From Pseudonocardia sp. MH-G8 (GTDB taxonomy: Bacteria; Actinomycetota; Actinomycetes; Mycobacteriales; Pseudonocardiaceae): a DNA stretch of 64,000 nucleotides. Both the position numbers and the translations under genes were made by a program. The notes under the pieces are model-generated. The model ran no database searches. It saw only the letters and a list, made by a program, of their open reading frames with translations, and was not told the origin of the DNA. The stretch spans positions 1-64,000 of the forward strand of contig NZ_NKYF01000008.1 of NCBI RefSeq assembly GCF_002262885.1, read 5' to 3'. Below, piece by piece: positions 33,426 to 40,790 of this stretch (its first letter is position 1; every line of letters starts with the position of its first letter).

Positions 33426-34991
33426 GTGGACATCCCGACCGGCAGCCCGCAGGGCGGGGCACGGACCCACGTGGGCGATCTGGTGGCGGACGCGGCGCGT
33501 GTCGCGCCCGATCATGCCGCGATCATCGACGTGACCAGCGCAATCACCCTCACGTGGGCGGAGGTCGACGGGGCGGTCTCCGCCGAGGCGGCCCGGCTCT
33601 CCGGCGCCGGGGTCGTGCCGGGCGAGCGCGTGCTGGTCCGGCTCGGCAACGGGGCGGCGTTCTGCGTGGCCGTGCTCGGCGCGCTGCGGGCGGGGGCGGT
33701 CGTCGTCCCGTTCGGTCCGGTGGGGGTGGTGCGCGAGCTCGAGTTCGTGCTCGACGACTGCAGGCCGGTCCTCGTCGTGGCCGCGGAGGGTGACGAGTCC
33801 ACCGAGCGCTGCGCGGCGGCGTCGGGCGCCGCCGTCCTCCCGCCACCCGACCTCGCCGCACGTGCTCCCGGGCCGGCCACCGACCGCGGCGCGGGCGGCG
33901 AGGAGATCGCTCTGCTGATCTACACGTCGGGCACGACCGGGCGTCCCCGCGGGGTCCGCCTCTCCCACCGGGCGGTGCTGGCCAACCGCGCCCAGACCGC
34001 CGCGCTGCGCCCGGCACCGGTGCTGCCGGCGGACCGGGTGCTGCTCTCCCTGCCGCTCTTCCACGTCTTCGGCCTGGCCGCGGGGTTCCTGCAGGCCTGC
34101 TGGGCGGCCGCCACCGTCGTGATCACGGAGCGGTTCGACCCGTCGCACGTCGCCGAGGTGCTCGTGCAGCAGCGCGTGAGCGGGCTGGCCGGCGTGCCGT
34201 CGATGTTCCGGGCCATGCTCGAGCTGCCGGCCGATGAGCTGCGCGCCGCCACCGCTGGCCTGCGACTGTGCACCTCCGGCGGCGCGCCGCTGCCACCGCA
34301 GTGGCTCGAGGACTTCCGCGCGGCCACCGGGCTGGCGATCTACGAGGGCTACGGGCTCACCGAGGGCGGCCCGGTGATCACCACCAACGCCGCGGACGGC
34401 CCACCCAAGCCGGGATCCGTGGGCCGCGCGCTGCCGGGCGTCGAGCTGCGCCTCGTCGACGTCGAGGGCAGGCCGATCGACGCCGTGGCCGACCCGGACC
34501 CGGAGGACATCGACGAGGACGTGAGCGACCCGGCGCACGACACCGGGCTCGTCGCGGTGCGCGGGGCCAACCTCTTCTCCGGCTACTGGCCCGACGGCTC
34601 CGGCGGCCCGGACGCCGAGGGCTGGTTCCGCACCGCCGACGTCGGGTTCCTCGACGCCGACGGCGATCTGCACCTGGTGGACCGCTCGTCGGACCTGGTC
34701 ATCGTCAACGGGTTCAACGTCTACCCGCGGGAGGTGGAGCAGGTGCTGGCCGAGCTGCCGGGCGTGGCGGAGGCCGCGGTCGTCGGCGTGCCCGACGAGC
34801 GCACGGGCGAGGCGGTCAAGGCCGTTCTCGTGCGGGCCGAGGACGCCGACCTGTCCGAGGAGGAGGTCCGCGCCCACTGCGAGGAGCGGCTGGCCCGGTT
34901 CAAGGTGCCGGCGGTCGTGGAGTTCGCCGACGCGCTGCCCCGCACCCCCACGGGCAAGGTGGCCCGGCGCCAGCTGGTGAACCCGTCGTGA
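33426..34991 (+). CDS. Acyl-CoA synthetase (AMP-binding, long-chain type)
   Basis: 521 aa ANL enzyme. The P-loop LLIYTSGTTGRPRGVRLSH lies near residues 160-178, YEGYGLTEGGPVI is motif A5, WFRTADVGFLD motif A7, and the hinge VDRSSDLVIVNGFNVYPREVE is intact. The C-terminal catalytic Lys is in RTPTGKVARRQL. A DPDPEDIDEDVSDP insertion of acidic residues before A7 is unusual. It probably activates a fatty or aromatic acid. GGGGAG lies 5 nt before GTG 33426, and its stop overlaps the start of the glutaredoxin gene (GTGA). Confidence 0.9.
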   Translation: MDIPTGSPQGGARTHVGDLVADAARVAPDHAAIIDVTSAITLTWAEVDGAVSAEAARLSGAGVVPGERVLVRLGNGAAFCVAVLGALRAGAVVVPFGPVGVVRELEFVLDDCRPVLVVAAEGDESTERCAAASGAAVLPPPDLAARAPGPATDRGAGGEEIALLIYTSGTTGRPRGVRLSHRAVLANRAQTAALRPAPVLPADRVLLSLPLFHVFGLAAGFLQACWAAATVVITERFDPSHVAEVLVQQRVSGLAGVPSMFRAMLELPADELRAATAGLRLCTSGGAPLPPQWLEDFRAATGLAIYEGYGLTEGGPVITTNAADGPPKPGSVGRALPGVELRLVDVEGRPIDAVADPDPEDIDEDVSDPAHDTGLVAVRGANLFSGYWPDGSGGPDAEGWFRTADVGFLDADGDLHLVDRSSDLVIVNGFNVYPREVEQVLAELPGVAEAAVVGVPDERTGEAVKAVLVRAEDADLSEEEVRAHCEERLARFKVPAVVEFADALPRTPTGKVARRQLVNPS

Positions 34992-35233
34992 CGGCCGGCA
35001 CGCCGCGGGTCACCGTCTACACCCGCGCCGGCTGCGGCCTGTGCACCACCGCCGAGGCCGAGGTCGCGCGCATCTGCGCCGACGTCGGGGCGGGGTGGAC
35101 CGCGGTGGACGTCGACTCCGACCCGGTGCTGCGCGCCGAGTACGGCGACCGCGTCCCGGTGATCGAGGTGGACGGCCGGGAGCACGGCTTCTGGCGGGTC
35201 GAGGAGGCTCGCCTCCGCGCGGCCCTGCACTGA
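34988..35233 (+). CDS. Glutaredoxin family protein (DUF836 type)
   Basis: 81 aa. The thioredoxin-fold start VTVYTRAGCGLCTTAEAEVARI has a CGLC redox pair at residues 18-21, and the cis-proline is in DRVPVIEVDG. The C-terminal FWRVEEARLRAAL helix ends the domain. It matches the small glutaredoxin-like proteins that precede hemA in mycobacteria (Rv0508). It could reduce disulfides or glutathione/mycothiol mixed disulfides. It overlaps the acyl-CoA synthetase stop, so both are co-translated. Confidence 0.85.
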   Translation: MTAGTPRVTVYTRAGCGLCTTAEAEVARICADVGAGWTAVDVDSDPVLRAEYGDRVPVIEVDGREHGFWRVEEARLRAALH

Positions 35234-35264
35234 CCGCGGCCGCCACACACCGAGAGTGGTGCTC

Positions 35265-35354
35265 CCACACCGACTGCAGTCGGTGTGGCGACGAGGAAGT
35301 CGGTGTGGCGACGAGGAAATCGGTGTGGGACGAGGAAGTCGGTGTGGGACGCGG
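35265..35354 (+). repeat. Palindrome plus tandem 20-nt repeats
   Basis: A perfect 24-nt palindrome at 35265-35288 (half-site CCACACCGACTG) runs into four tandem units of GTCGGTGTGGCGACGAGGAA or a one-base-shorter version (35279, 35299, 35319, 35338 onwards). Confidence 0.8.
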
Positions 35355-35530
35355 CGACCGGCTCGGTCGCCGAGCAGTGATCGATGCGAGCCGTCCGTGG
35401 CGGCTGCGGGGACCGCGCTGAGGTGCTTCTCGATGGGCGTCCGGCAGCGTGATCGGTGCGAGTCGTGCGCCACCGTCGTCGCGGAGGCGGTGGCGTACTG
35501 CTCGGACCGGTCATGGCAGCCCCCGCGCCG

Positions 35531-35727
35531 CGCTGCTGGTCGGGGCGCGGCCCGCGGTGATCGATCTGATCAGTACCTGGGGGCGGACGCTGCGTCAGTG
35601 GCGTACTTGTCGGTGTGATCGCAGCCTGGTGATCGGTCCGAGCAGTGCGTGGGTGCTGGCGCGGCGACGGTCAGGTGCTTCTCGCAGCGATCACCATCCG
35701 GCATCCGCCGGCCCGATCCGGCAGCAC
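35531..35727 (+). repeat. 197-bp dispersed block, copy 2
   Basis: Same orientation as 15567-15763, about 89% identical without gaps. The hairpin arms GTGATCGGTCCGAG (35629-35642) and CTCGCAGCGATCAC (35681-35694) are fully conserved between the copies, while the loop and flanks vary. Confidence 0.85.
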
Positions 35728-35846
35728 GCTCCCGGCGGCGCTGATGTGCTGCTCGGGCCGATCATGGGGTGACGGGCCGCGCGCCGTTCTCGGATCGTCA
35801 CACCTTCCGGCCCGACCGCGGCGGGTTCCGGGGTGAAACTCGGTGT

Positions 35847-37427
35847 GTGCGCACCACCGAGCTGCCCGACCGGCCCGAGCCCACCGCGGAGACCCGCATC
35901 CCGCGCGGCTGGGCCGCGCTCATCGGGGTCCTGTCCGTGGCGGCGGCGCCGGCGGCGGGGCAACTCGTGGCGGGCCTGCTGTCGCCGGCGTCGTCGCCCT
36001 ACCTCGCCGTCGGCGACACCGTGATCCGGTTCTCGCCGCACCGGCTCACCGAGTTCGCGAAAGCCGCGTTCGGCACGGCCGACAAGCCGGTGCTGCTGGC
36101 CGGCATGGCCGTGGTGCTCGCGGCCGTCGCCGCGCTGGCGGGCCTCGCGTCGCGCCGCCGTCCCGAGCCGGGGGTCGTGGTGGTCGCGGTGCTGGGGCTG
36201 CTCGGCTTCGGCGCGGTGCTGTTCGCGCCGTCCTTCGCACCGCTCGACGTGCTCGCCCCGACGGTGGCCATGGCGGTCGGCATCGGCGTCTTCCGCTGGT
36301 TGCACGCACGCGCGCTGCCGCCCGGGGACGGCCCGGCAAGCGCGTCCGACGGCCTCACCCGCCGCGCGCTGCTCGTCCGGTCGTCGGTGGCCGTGGCCCT
36401 GGGATCGGTCGTGGCCGCCGCGGGCGGTGCGCTGCTCGGACGCGGGGCGGCCGACTCCCGGCAGGCGGTCACCGCCCGGCTCGCCGCCCTGCCCGTCGAG
36501 CGGGCCCCGGCGATCCCGCCGACCGCGGCGTTCCCGGAGCTGGGCACGCCTTCCTTCCTCACCCCGAACGCCGACTTCTACCGGATCGACGTGGCCCTGC
36601 GCATCCCCGACGAGACGGCGGACGGCTGGTCCATGCGGATCCACGGCATGGTCGAGAACGAGATGGAGCTCACCTTCGACGACCTGCTGCGCCGGCCGCT
36701 GGTCGAGCGCACGATCACGATGGCGTGCGTCTCGAACCCGGTGGGCGGCGACCTGATCTCCACGGCGAACTTCGTCGGCGTCGACCTGCGCGAGCTGCTG
36801 CGGGAGGCGGGCGTGCGTCCCGGCGCCGACCAGGCGTTCTCCACGAGCGTCGACGGCTGGTACACCGGCACGCCGGTGGACGTGCTGATGGAGCCCGACC
36901 GCGGCGCGCTGCTGGCGATCGCCATGAACGGCGAGGCGCTGCCGCCCGAGCACGGGTTCCCGGTGCGGATGGTCGTGCCCGGCCTCTACGGGTACGTCTC
37001 CGCGACGAAGTGGATCGTCGACATGGAGCTCACGACGTTCGCCGCGAAGGCCGGGTACTGGCTCAGGCGCGGGTGGTCGGAGCGGGGTCCGATCAAGACC
37101 CAGTCGCGGATCGACCGCCCCCGCGGCTTCGCGTCCCTCCCGGCAGGCCGCGTCACCGCAGCCGGGATCGCCTGGTCCCAGCCGGACGGCATCGGCCGGG
37201 TCGAGGTGCGGGTGGACGGCGGGGCGTGGCGCGAGGCGGAGCTGGCCACCGACGTCGGCGGGGACACGTGGCGGATGTGGCGCGCCGACTTCGACCTCGG
37301 GCCCGGCAGCCACACGATGCAGAGCAGGGCCACCGACGCGAACGGTGTGACGCAGACCGAGGTCACCGCCGACCCGGTGCCCGACGGCGCGTCCGGTTGG
37401 CCCACCGTCCTCTTCTCCGTCGCGTGA
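35847..37427 (+). CDS. Membrane-anchored molybdopterin oxidoreductase, sulfite-oxidase family
   Basis: 526 aa. About residues 1-195 hold four to five membrane helices (AALIGVLSVAAAPAAG, LLAGMAVVLAAVAALAG, VVVVAVLGLLGFGAVLF and others, the last being ALLVRSSVAVALGSVVAAAGG after a twin-Arg-like TRRALL). The molybdopterin domain follows (about 220-425), with the Mo-ligating Cys in TMACVSNPVGG (near residue 293) and the VPGLYGYVSATKW segment. The C-terminal Ig-like dimerisation domain is about 435-526. The layout matches actinobacterial YedY/SUOX-like proteins. The electron donor could be sulfite or an oxidised side chain; unknown. Confidence 0.85.
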   Translation: MRTTELPDRPEPTAETRIPRGWAALIGVLSVAAAPAAGQLVAGLLSPASSPYLAVGDTVIRFSPHRLTEFAKAAFGTADKPVLLAGMAVVLAAVAALAGLASRRRPEPGVVVVAVLGLLGFGAVLFAPSFAPLDVLAPTVAMAVGIGVFRWLHARALPPGDGPASASDGLTRRALLVRSSVAVALGSVVAAAGGALLGRGAADSRQAVTARLAALPVERAPAIPPTAAFPELGTPSFLTPNADFYRIDVALRIPDETADGWSMRIHGMVENEMELTFDDLLRRPLVERTITMACVSNPVGGDLISTANFVGVDLRELLREAGVRPGADQAFSTSVDGWYTGTPVDVLMEPDRGALLAIAMNGEALPPEHGFPVRMVVPGLYGYVSATKWIVDMELTTFAAKAGYWLRRGWSERGPIKTQSRIDRPRGFASLPAGRVTAAGIAWSQPDGIGRVEVRVDGGAWREAELATDVGGDTWRMWRADFDLGPGSHTMQSRATDANGVTQTEVTADPVPDGASGWPTVLFSVA

Positions 37428-37560
37428 GCGTGGACGGCCGGCGGGGCCGATCCTGCCTGCTTCGAGGGGTGCGAGCGCGACGAGCGGCAGCCGTGTAGCG
37501 ATCACCGGTCGGGGGACGGAGGGCGGTCGGTTGAGCACGCTCCGGCTCAAGATCGCAACT

Positions 37561-37589
37561 TTGTGCGTGCCTTCACAAGCGGCTACCGT
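37561..37589 (+). promoter_or_regulatory. rex promoter
   Basis: -35 TTGTGC (37561-37566), 17-nt spacer, -10 TACCGT (37584-37589). Confidence 0.6.
37562..37577. promoter_or_regulatory. Rex operator (ROP) candidate
   Basis: TGTGCGTGCCTTCACA against the Streptomyces consensus TGTGAAC-N3-TTCACA. The right half-site is perfect, the left keeps TGTG, and the spacing is exact. It covers the -35 to spacer region, so bound Rex would block the promoter. Confidence 0.7.
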
Positions 37590-37711
37590 GTATTCCAGTC
37601 GCCGTCAACACCCGAACCCGGGTATTCGGCTAGGTACATCCGGTTCCTGGGTGCGCGGCCCCGCTGACGTGCGTCCCAGCAAGCACCATCGCACAGCACC
37701 ATCGAGGAGAC

Positions 37712-38455
37712 GTGAGCGTGACGAAGCCGCCGCAGGCCGGCTCCGAGGATGCCACCGCCGGGGTGCGGTCCATCCCGGAGGCCAGTGTCGCCCGGCTCGC
37801 GGTCTACCTCCGCAAGCTCGGTGAGCTGGCCGAGGAGGGCGCGGAGACGGTGTCGAGCGACGAGCTCGCCGGCGCCACCGGGGTCAACCCGGCGAAGCTG
37901 CGCAAGGACCTGTCCTACATCGGGTCCTACGGCATCCGCGGCGTCGGCTACGAGGTCGCGGCGCTGGTGCACCAGCTCGAGCGCACCCTCGGGCTCAACC
38001 ACCGCCAGGCCGTCGCGCTCGTCGGCATCGGCAACCTCGGCCACGCGCTCGCCGGCTACGGCGGCTTCGGCGGCCGCGGGTTCCCGGTGGCCGCGCTCTT
38101 CGACGTCGACCCCGACCTCGTCGGCATCCACATCAACGGGATCCTCGTCGAGCACGTCCGCGAGATCCCGCAGGTCTGCGCGGACCGCGGCGTCACCATC
38201 GGCATGATCGCCACACCCGCCCAGGTCGCGCAGAGCGTGTGCGACCTGCTGGTCGAGGCGGGCGTGCGCTGCATCCTCAACTTCGCCCCCGTCGTGCTGC
38301 AGGTGCCGGGGGAGGTCGAGGTCCGCAAGGTCGACCTCGCCGTGGAGCTGCAGATCCTCGCGTTCCACGTCGCGCGCAAGAACGTGGCAGCCGCGGAGGT
38401 TCCGCCGGCCACGAACGGGCACGCGGTGAACGGGTCGGAAGGGTTGCTGCGATGA
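37712..38455 (+). CDS. rex: Redox-sensing transcriptional repressor Rex
   Basis: 247 aa. An N-terminal winged helix (about residues 18-85; VSSDELAGATGVNPAKLRKDLSYIG is the recognition region) is joined to a Rossmann domain (about 90-215; VGIGNLGHALAGY binds NADH). Rex senses the NADH/NAD+ ratio and leaves DNA when NADH is high. GAGGAGAC lies immediately before GTG 37712; GTG 37718 is an alternative. The order rex-hemA-hemC-hemD is common in Pseudonocardiaceae and Streptomyces. Its stop overlaps hemA (ATGA), and it probably represses its own operon through the palindrome at 37562. Confidence 0.95.
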   Translation: MSVTKPPQAGSEDATAGVRSIPEASVARLAVYLRKLGELAEEGAETVSSDELAGATGVNPAKLRKDLSYIGSYGIRGVGYEVAALVHQLERTLGLNHRQAVALVGIGNLGHALAGYGGFGGRGFPVAALFDVDPDLVGIHINGILVEHVREIPQVCADRGVTIGMIATPAQVAQSVCDLLVEAGVRCILNFAPVVLQVPGEVEVRKVDLAVELQILAFHVARKNVAAAEVPPATNGHAVNGSEGLLR

Positions 38456-39846
38456 GTGTTCTCGTGGTGGGGATCTCGCACCGCAGCGCGCCGGTGCAGG
38501 TGCTCGAGCGCGCCGCGGTCGGGGACACCGAGGTGCCGAAGCTGCTCGACGAGCTGCTGCACGCCCCGCACGTCTCCGAGGCAGTGCTGCTGTCCACGTG
38601 CAACCGCATCGAGGTCTACTCCGTCGTCGACGCGTTCCACGGCGGGCTCGCCGACGTCTCCGCCGTGCTCGCCCGGCACGCCGGGATGCCGCTCGCCGAG
38701 CTCACCGAGCACGTCTACGTGCACTACGCGGGCTCGGCCGTGCAGCACCTCTTCGCGGTGTCCTCCGGGCTCGACTCGATGGTCGTGGGCGAGGCCCAGA
38801 TCCTCGGGCAGCTGCGCACGGCCTACAGCACGGCCGACGCGGCCGGCACCGTCGGGCGCGTCCTGCACGAGCTGGCCCAGCAGGCGCTGCGGGTCGGCAA
38901 GCGGGTGCACGCCAGTACCGGCATCGACACCGCGGGTGCCTCCGTCGTGTCCGAGGCACTCGCCGACGCCACCGCCGCGTTGGGCGGCGATCTCGCCGGC
39001 CGCCGCGCGGTGATCGTCGGTGCCGGGGCGATGGGGGCCCTCGCGGCCGCCCACCTGCGCCGGGCGGGTGCCGCGGAGATCGTGGTGCTCAACCGGTCGG
39101 TCGACCGCGCGGAGCGACTGGCCGAGAACACCAGCGCCCAGGGCACACCCGCCCGGGGCGGCGGGCTCGACGCGCTCGACCGCGAGCTGGCCACCGCCGA
39201 CCTGCTGGTCGCGTGCACCGGCGCCGTCGGCACGGTCGTCGAGCTCGAGTCCGTGGCCGCGGCCGTCGCCGGTCGCGCGGGCCGCCCGCTCGCGGTGTGC
39301 GACCTCGGCCTGCCCCGTGACGTCGACCCCGGTGTGGCCGCGTTGCCCGGTGTCTCGGTGATCGACCTGGTCGCCCTGCAGCGCAGGCTCGCCGACGACG
39401 AGCGCGGGTCCGCCGTCGCGGCCGCCCAGGCGCTGGTGGCCGACGAGGCCCAGGCCTACCTCGCCGCGCAGCGCTCCGCCGAGGTCACCCCCACCGTCAC
39501 CGCGCTGCGGCGGCGGGCGTCCGAGGTGATCGACGCCGAGCTGCTGCGGCTGGACTCGCGGCTGCCCGAGATCGACACCCGTGTGCGCGAGGAGTTCGGC
39601 CGCAGCGTCCGCCGGGTGGTCGACAAGCTGCTGCACACACCCACCGTGCAGGTCAAGCGGTTGGCCGAGGGGCCCGACGGCGACAGCTACGCCGCCGCGC
39701 TGCGGGCGCTGTTCGAGCTCGACCCGCAGACACCGGCGGCAGTGGCCATGCAGCGCAGCGGTGACGTCATCGCCGCGCTCGAAGCCCGCACCGACAGCCC
39801 GACCGGCGCCGCCACCGGCCCGGTCGCCGAGGAGCGAGACCGATGA
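38452..39846 (+). CDS. hemA: Glutamyl-tRNA reductase
   Basis: 464 aa. It makes glutamate-1-semialdehyde from Glu-tRNA, the first committed step of C5 heme synthesis. The catalytic Cys is in LLSTCNRIEVY (residue 50), a GHS/HRS-type start is seen in VGISHRSAPV, the SSGLDSMVVGEAQILGQL signature is at about 103-120, and the NADPH motif VIVGAGAMGALAA at about 188-200. The C-terminal dimerisation helices are complete. ATGA overlaps at both ends place it within a translationally coupled rex-hemA-hemC-hemD unit. Confidence 0.97.
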   Translation: MSVLVVGISHRSAPVQVLERAAVGDTEVPKLLDELLHAPHVSEAVLLSTCNRIEVYSVVDAFHGGLADVSAVLARHAGMPLAELTEHVYVHYAGSAVQHLFAVSSGLDSMVVGEAQILGQLRTAYSTADAAGTVGRVLHELAQQALRVGKRVHASTGIDTAGASVVSEALADATAALGGDLAGRRAVIVGAGAMGALAAAHLRRAGAAEIVVLNRSVDRAERLAENTSAQGTPARGGGLDALDRELATADLLVACTGAVGTVVELESVAAAVAGRAGRPLAVCDLGLPRDVDPGVAALPGVSVIDLVALQRRLADDERGSAVAAAQALVADEAQAYLAAQRSAEVTPTVTALRRRASEVIDAELLRLDSRLPEIDTRVREEFGRSVRRVVDKLLHTPTVQVKRLAEGPDGDSYAAALRALFELDPQTPAAVAMQRSGDVIAALEARTDSPTGAATGPVAEERDR

Positions 39847-40790
39847 CATTGCGGATCGGCACCCGCCCCAGCGCGCTCGCGACGGCCCAGACCGGGCTCG
39901 TCGCGGAGCGTCTGGAGGCGGCGGGCCACGCGTGCGAGCTGGTGCAGATCAGCACCTCCGGCGACCGGTCGTCCGCGCCCGTCGCGGAGCTCGGCGTCGG
40001 GGTGTTCGTGTCGGCGCTGCGGGAGGCGCTGGCGCGCGGCGAGATCGACGTCGCCGTGCACTCCTACAAGGACCTTCCCACCGCGCCCGACCCGCGGCTG
40101 CACCTCGCGGCGGTCCCGCAGCGGGAGGACCCGCGCGACGCGCTCGTCGCGCGCGACGGGATGGTGCTCGGCGAGCTGCCGTCGGGCGCGCGGATCGGCA
40201 CCGGCTCTCCGCGGCGCAAGGCCCAGCTCGAGGCGCTCGGCCTCGGCTTCGAGGTCCTCCCGATCCGCGGCAACGTCGACACGCGGATCGGAAAGGTGCG
40301 CTCGGGTGAGCTCGACGCCGTGGTCGTGGCGGCCGCCGGGCTGATCAGGCTGGGGCGGCGGGACGACGCAACCGAACTGCTCGACCCGCTGCAGATGCTC
40401 CCCGCACCCGCTCAGGGTGCGCTGGCCGTGGAGTGCCGGGTCGACGACCTGGAGCTCGCACGGTCGCTGGCCGCCGTTCTCGACGACACCGCCACCCGCG
40501 CGGCCGTCGTCGCCGAGCGCGCGGTCCTCTCAACGCTCGAAGCCGGCTGCAGCGCGCCGATCGGCGCGCTCGCCGACGTGGTGTCGGATCTGGACGACGA
40601 CGGGCACGTCATCGACCAGGTCTCGCTGCGTGCGGTGGTCGGTACCACCGACGGGGCGCTGCTGCGCGCCTCCGTCACCGGAGACATGGACGACGCCGAG
40701 AAGCTCGGGGCGGCACTGGCCGCGGAGCTGCTCGACATGGGGGGCCTCGCCGCCCTCCCGAGAAACGCTGGATCGGGAGTTCCGAGATGA
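39843..40790 (+). CDS. hemC: Porphobilinogen deaminase (hydroxymethylbilane synthase)
   Basis: 315 aa. It joins four porphobilinogen units into hydroxymethylbilane. RIGTRPSALATAQT opens the protein, VAVHSYKDLPTAPD holds the catalytic Asp, GSPRRKAQLEALG and IRGNVDTRIGKV bind the substrate, and the dipyrromethane cofactor Cys is in LEAGCSAPIGALA (about residue 239). A conserved family member in every segment. Overlaps hemA and hemD by ATGA. Confidence 0.97.
   Translation: MTLRIGTRPSALATAQTGLVAERLEAAGHACELVQISTSGDRSSAPVAELGVGVFVSALREALARGEIDVAVHSYKDLPTAPDPRLHLAAVPQREDPRDALVARDGMVLGELPSGARIGTGSPRRKAQLEALGLGFEVLPIRGNVDTRIGKVRSGELDAVVVAAAGLIRLGRRDDATELLDPLQMLPAPAQGALAVECRVDDLELARSLAAVLDDTATRAAVVAERAVLSTLEAGCSAPIGALADVVSDLDDDGHVIDQVSLRAVVGTTDGALLRASVTGDMDDAEKLGAALAAELLDMGGLAALPRNAGSGVPR

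Larger units (their letters stand above)
35234..35846. other. Repeat-rich intergenic region
   Basis: No gene is supported. In order it holds a 24-nt perfect palindrome and 20-nt tandem repeats (35265-35354), GTGATC-core hairpin elements (35377-35390, 35449-35462, inverted at 35501-35513), the second 197-bp block (35531-35727), and another inverted core at 35752-35764. Confidence 0.7.
37428..37711. other. Control region of rex-hem operon
   Basis: A 284-nt gap. It holds a Rex-operator-like palindrome overlapping a sigma-70 promoter at 37561-37589, and a leader of about 115 nt to rex. Confidence 0.6.

Noticed and set aside
35279..35354. Possible CRISPR array
   Set aside because: The 20-nt units are directly adjacent without unique spacers, and no cas gene is present.
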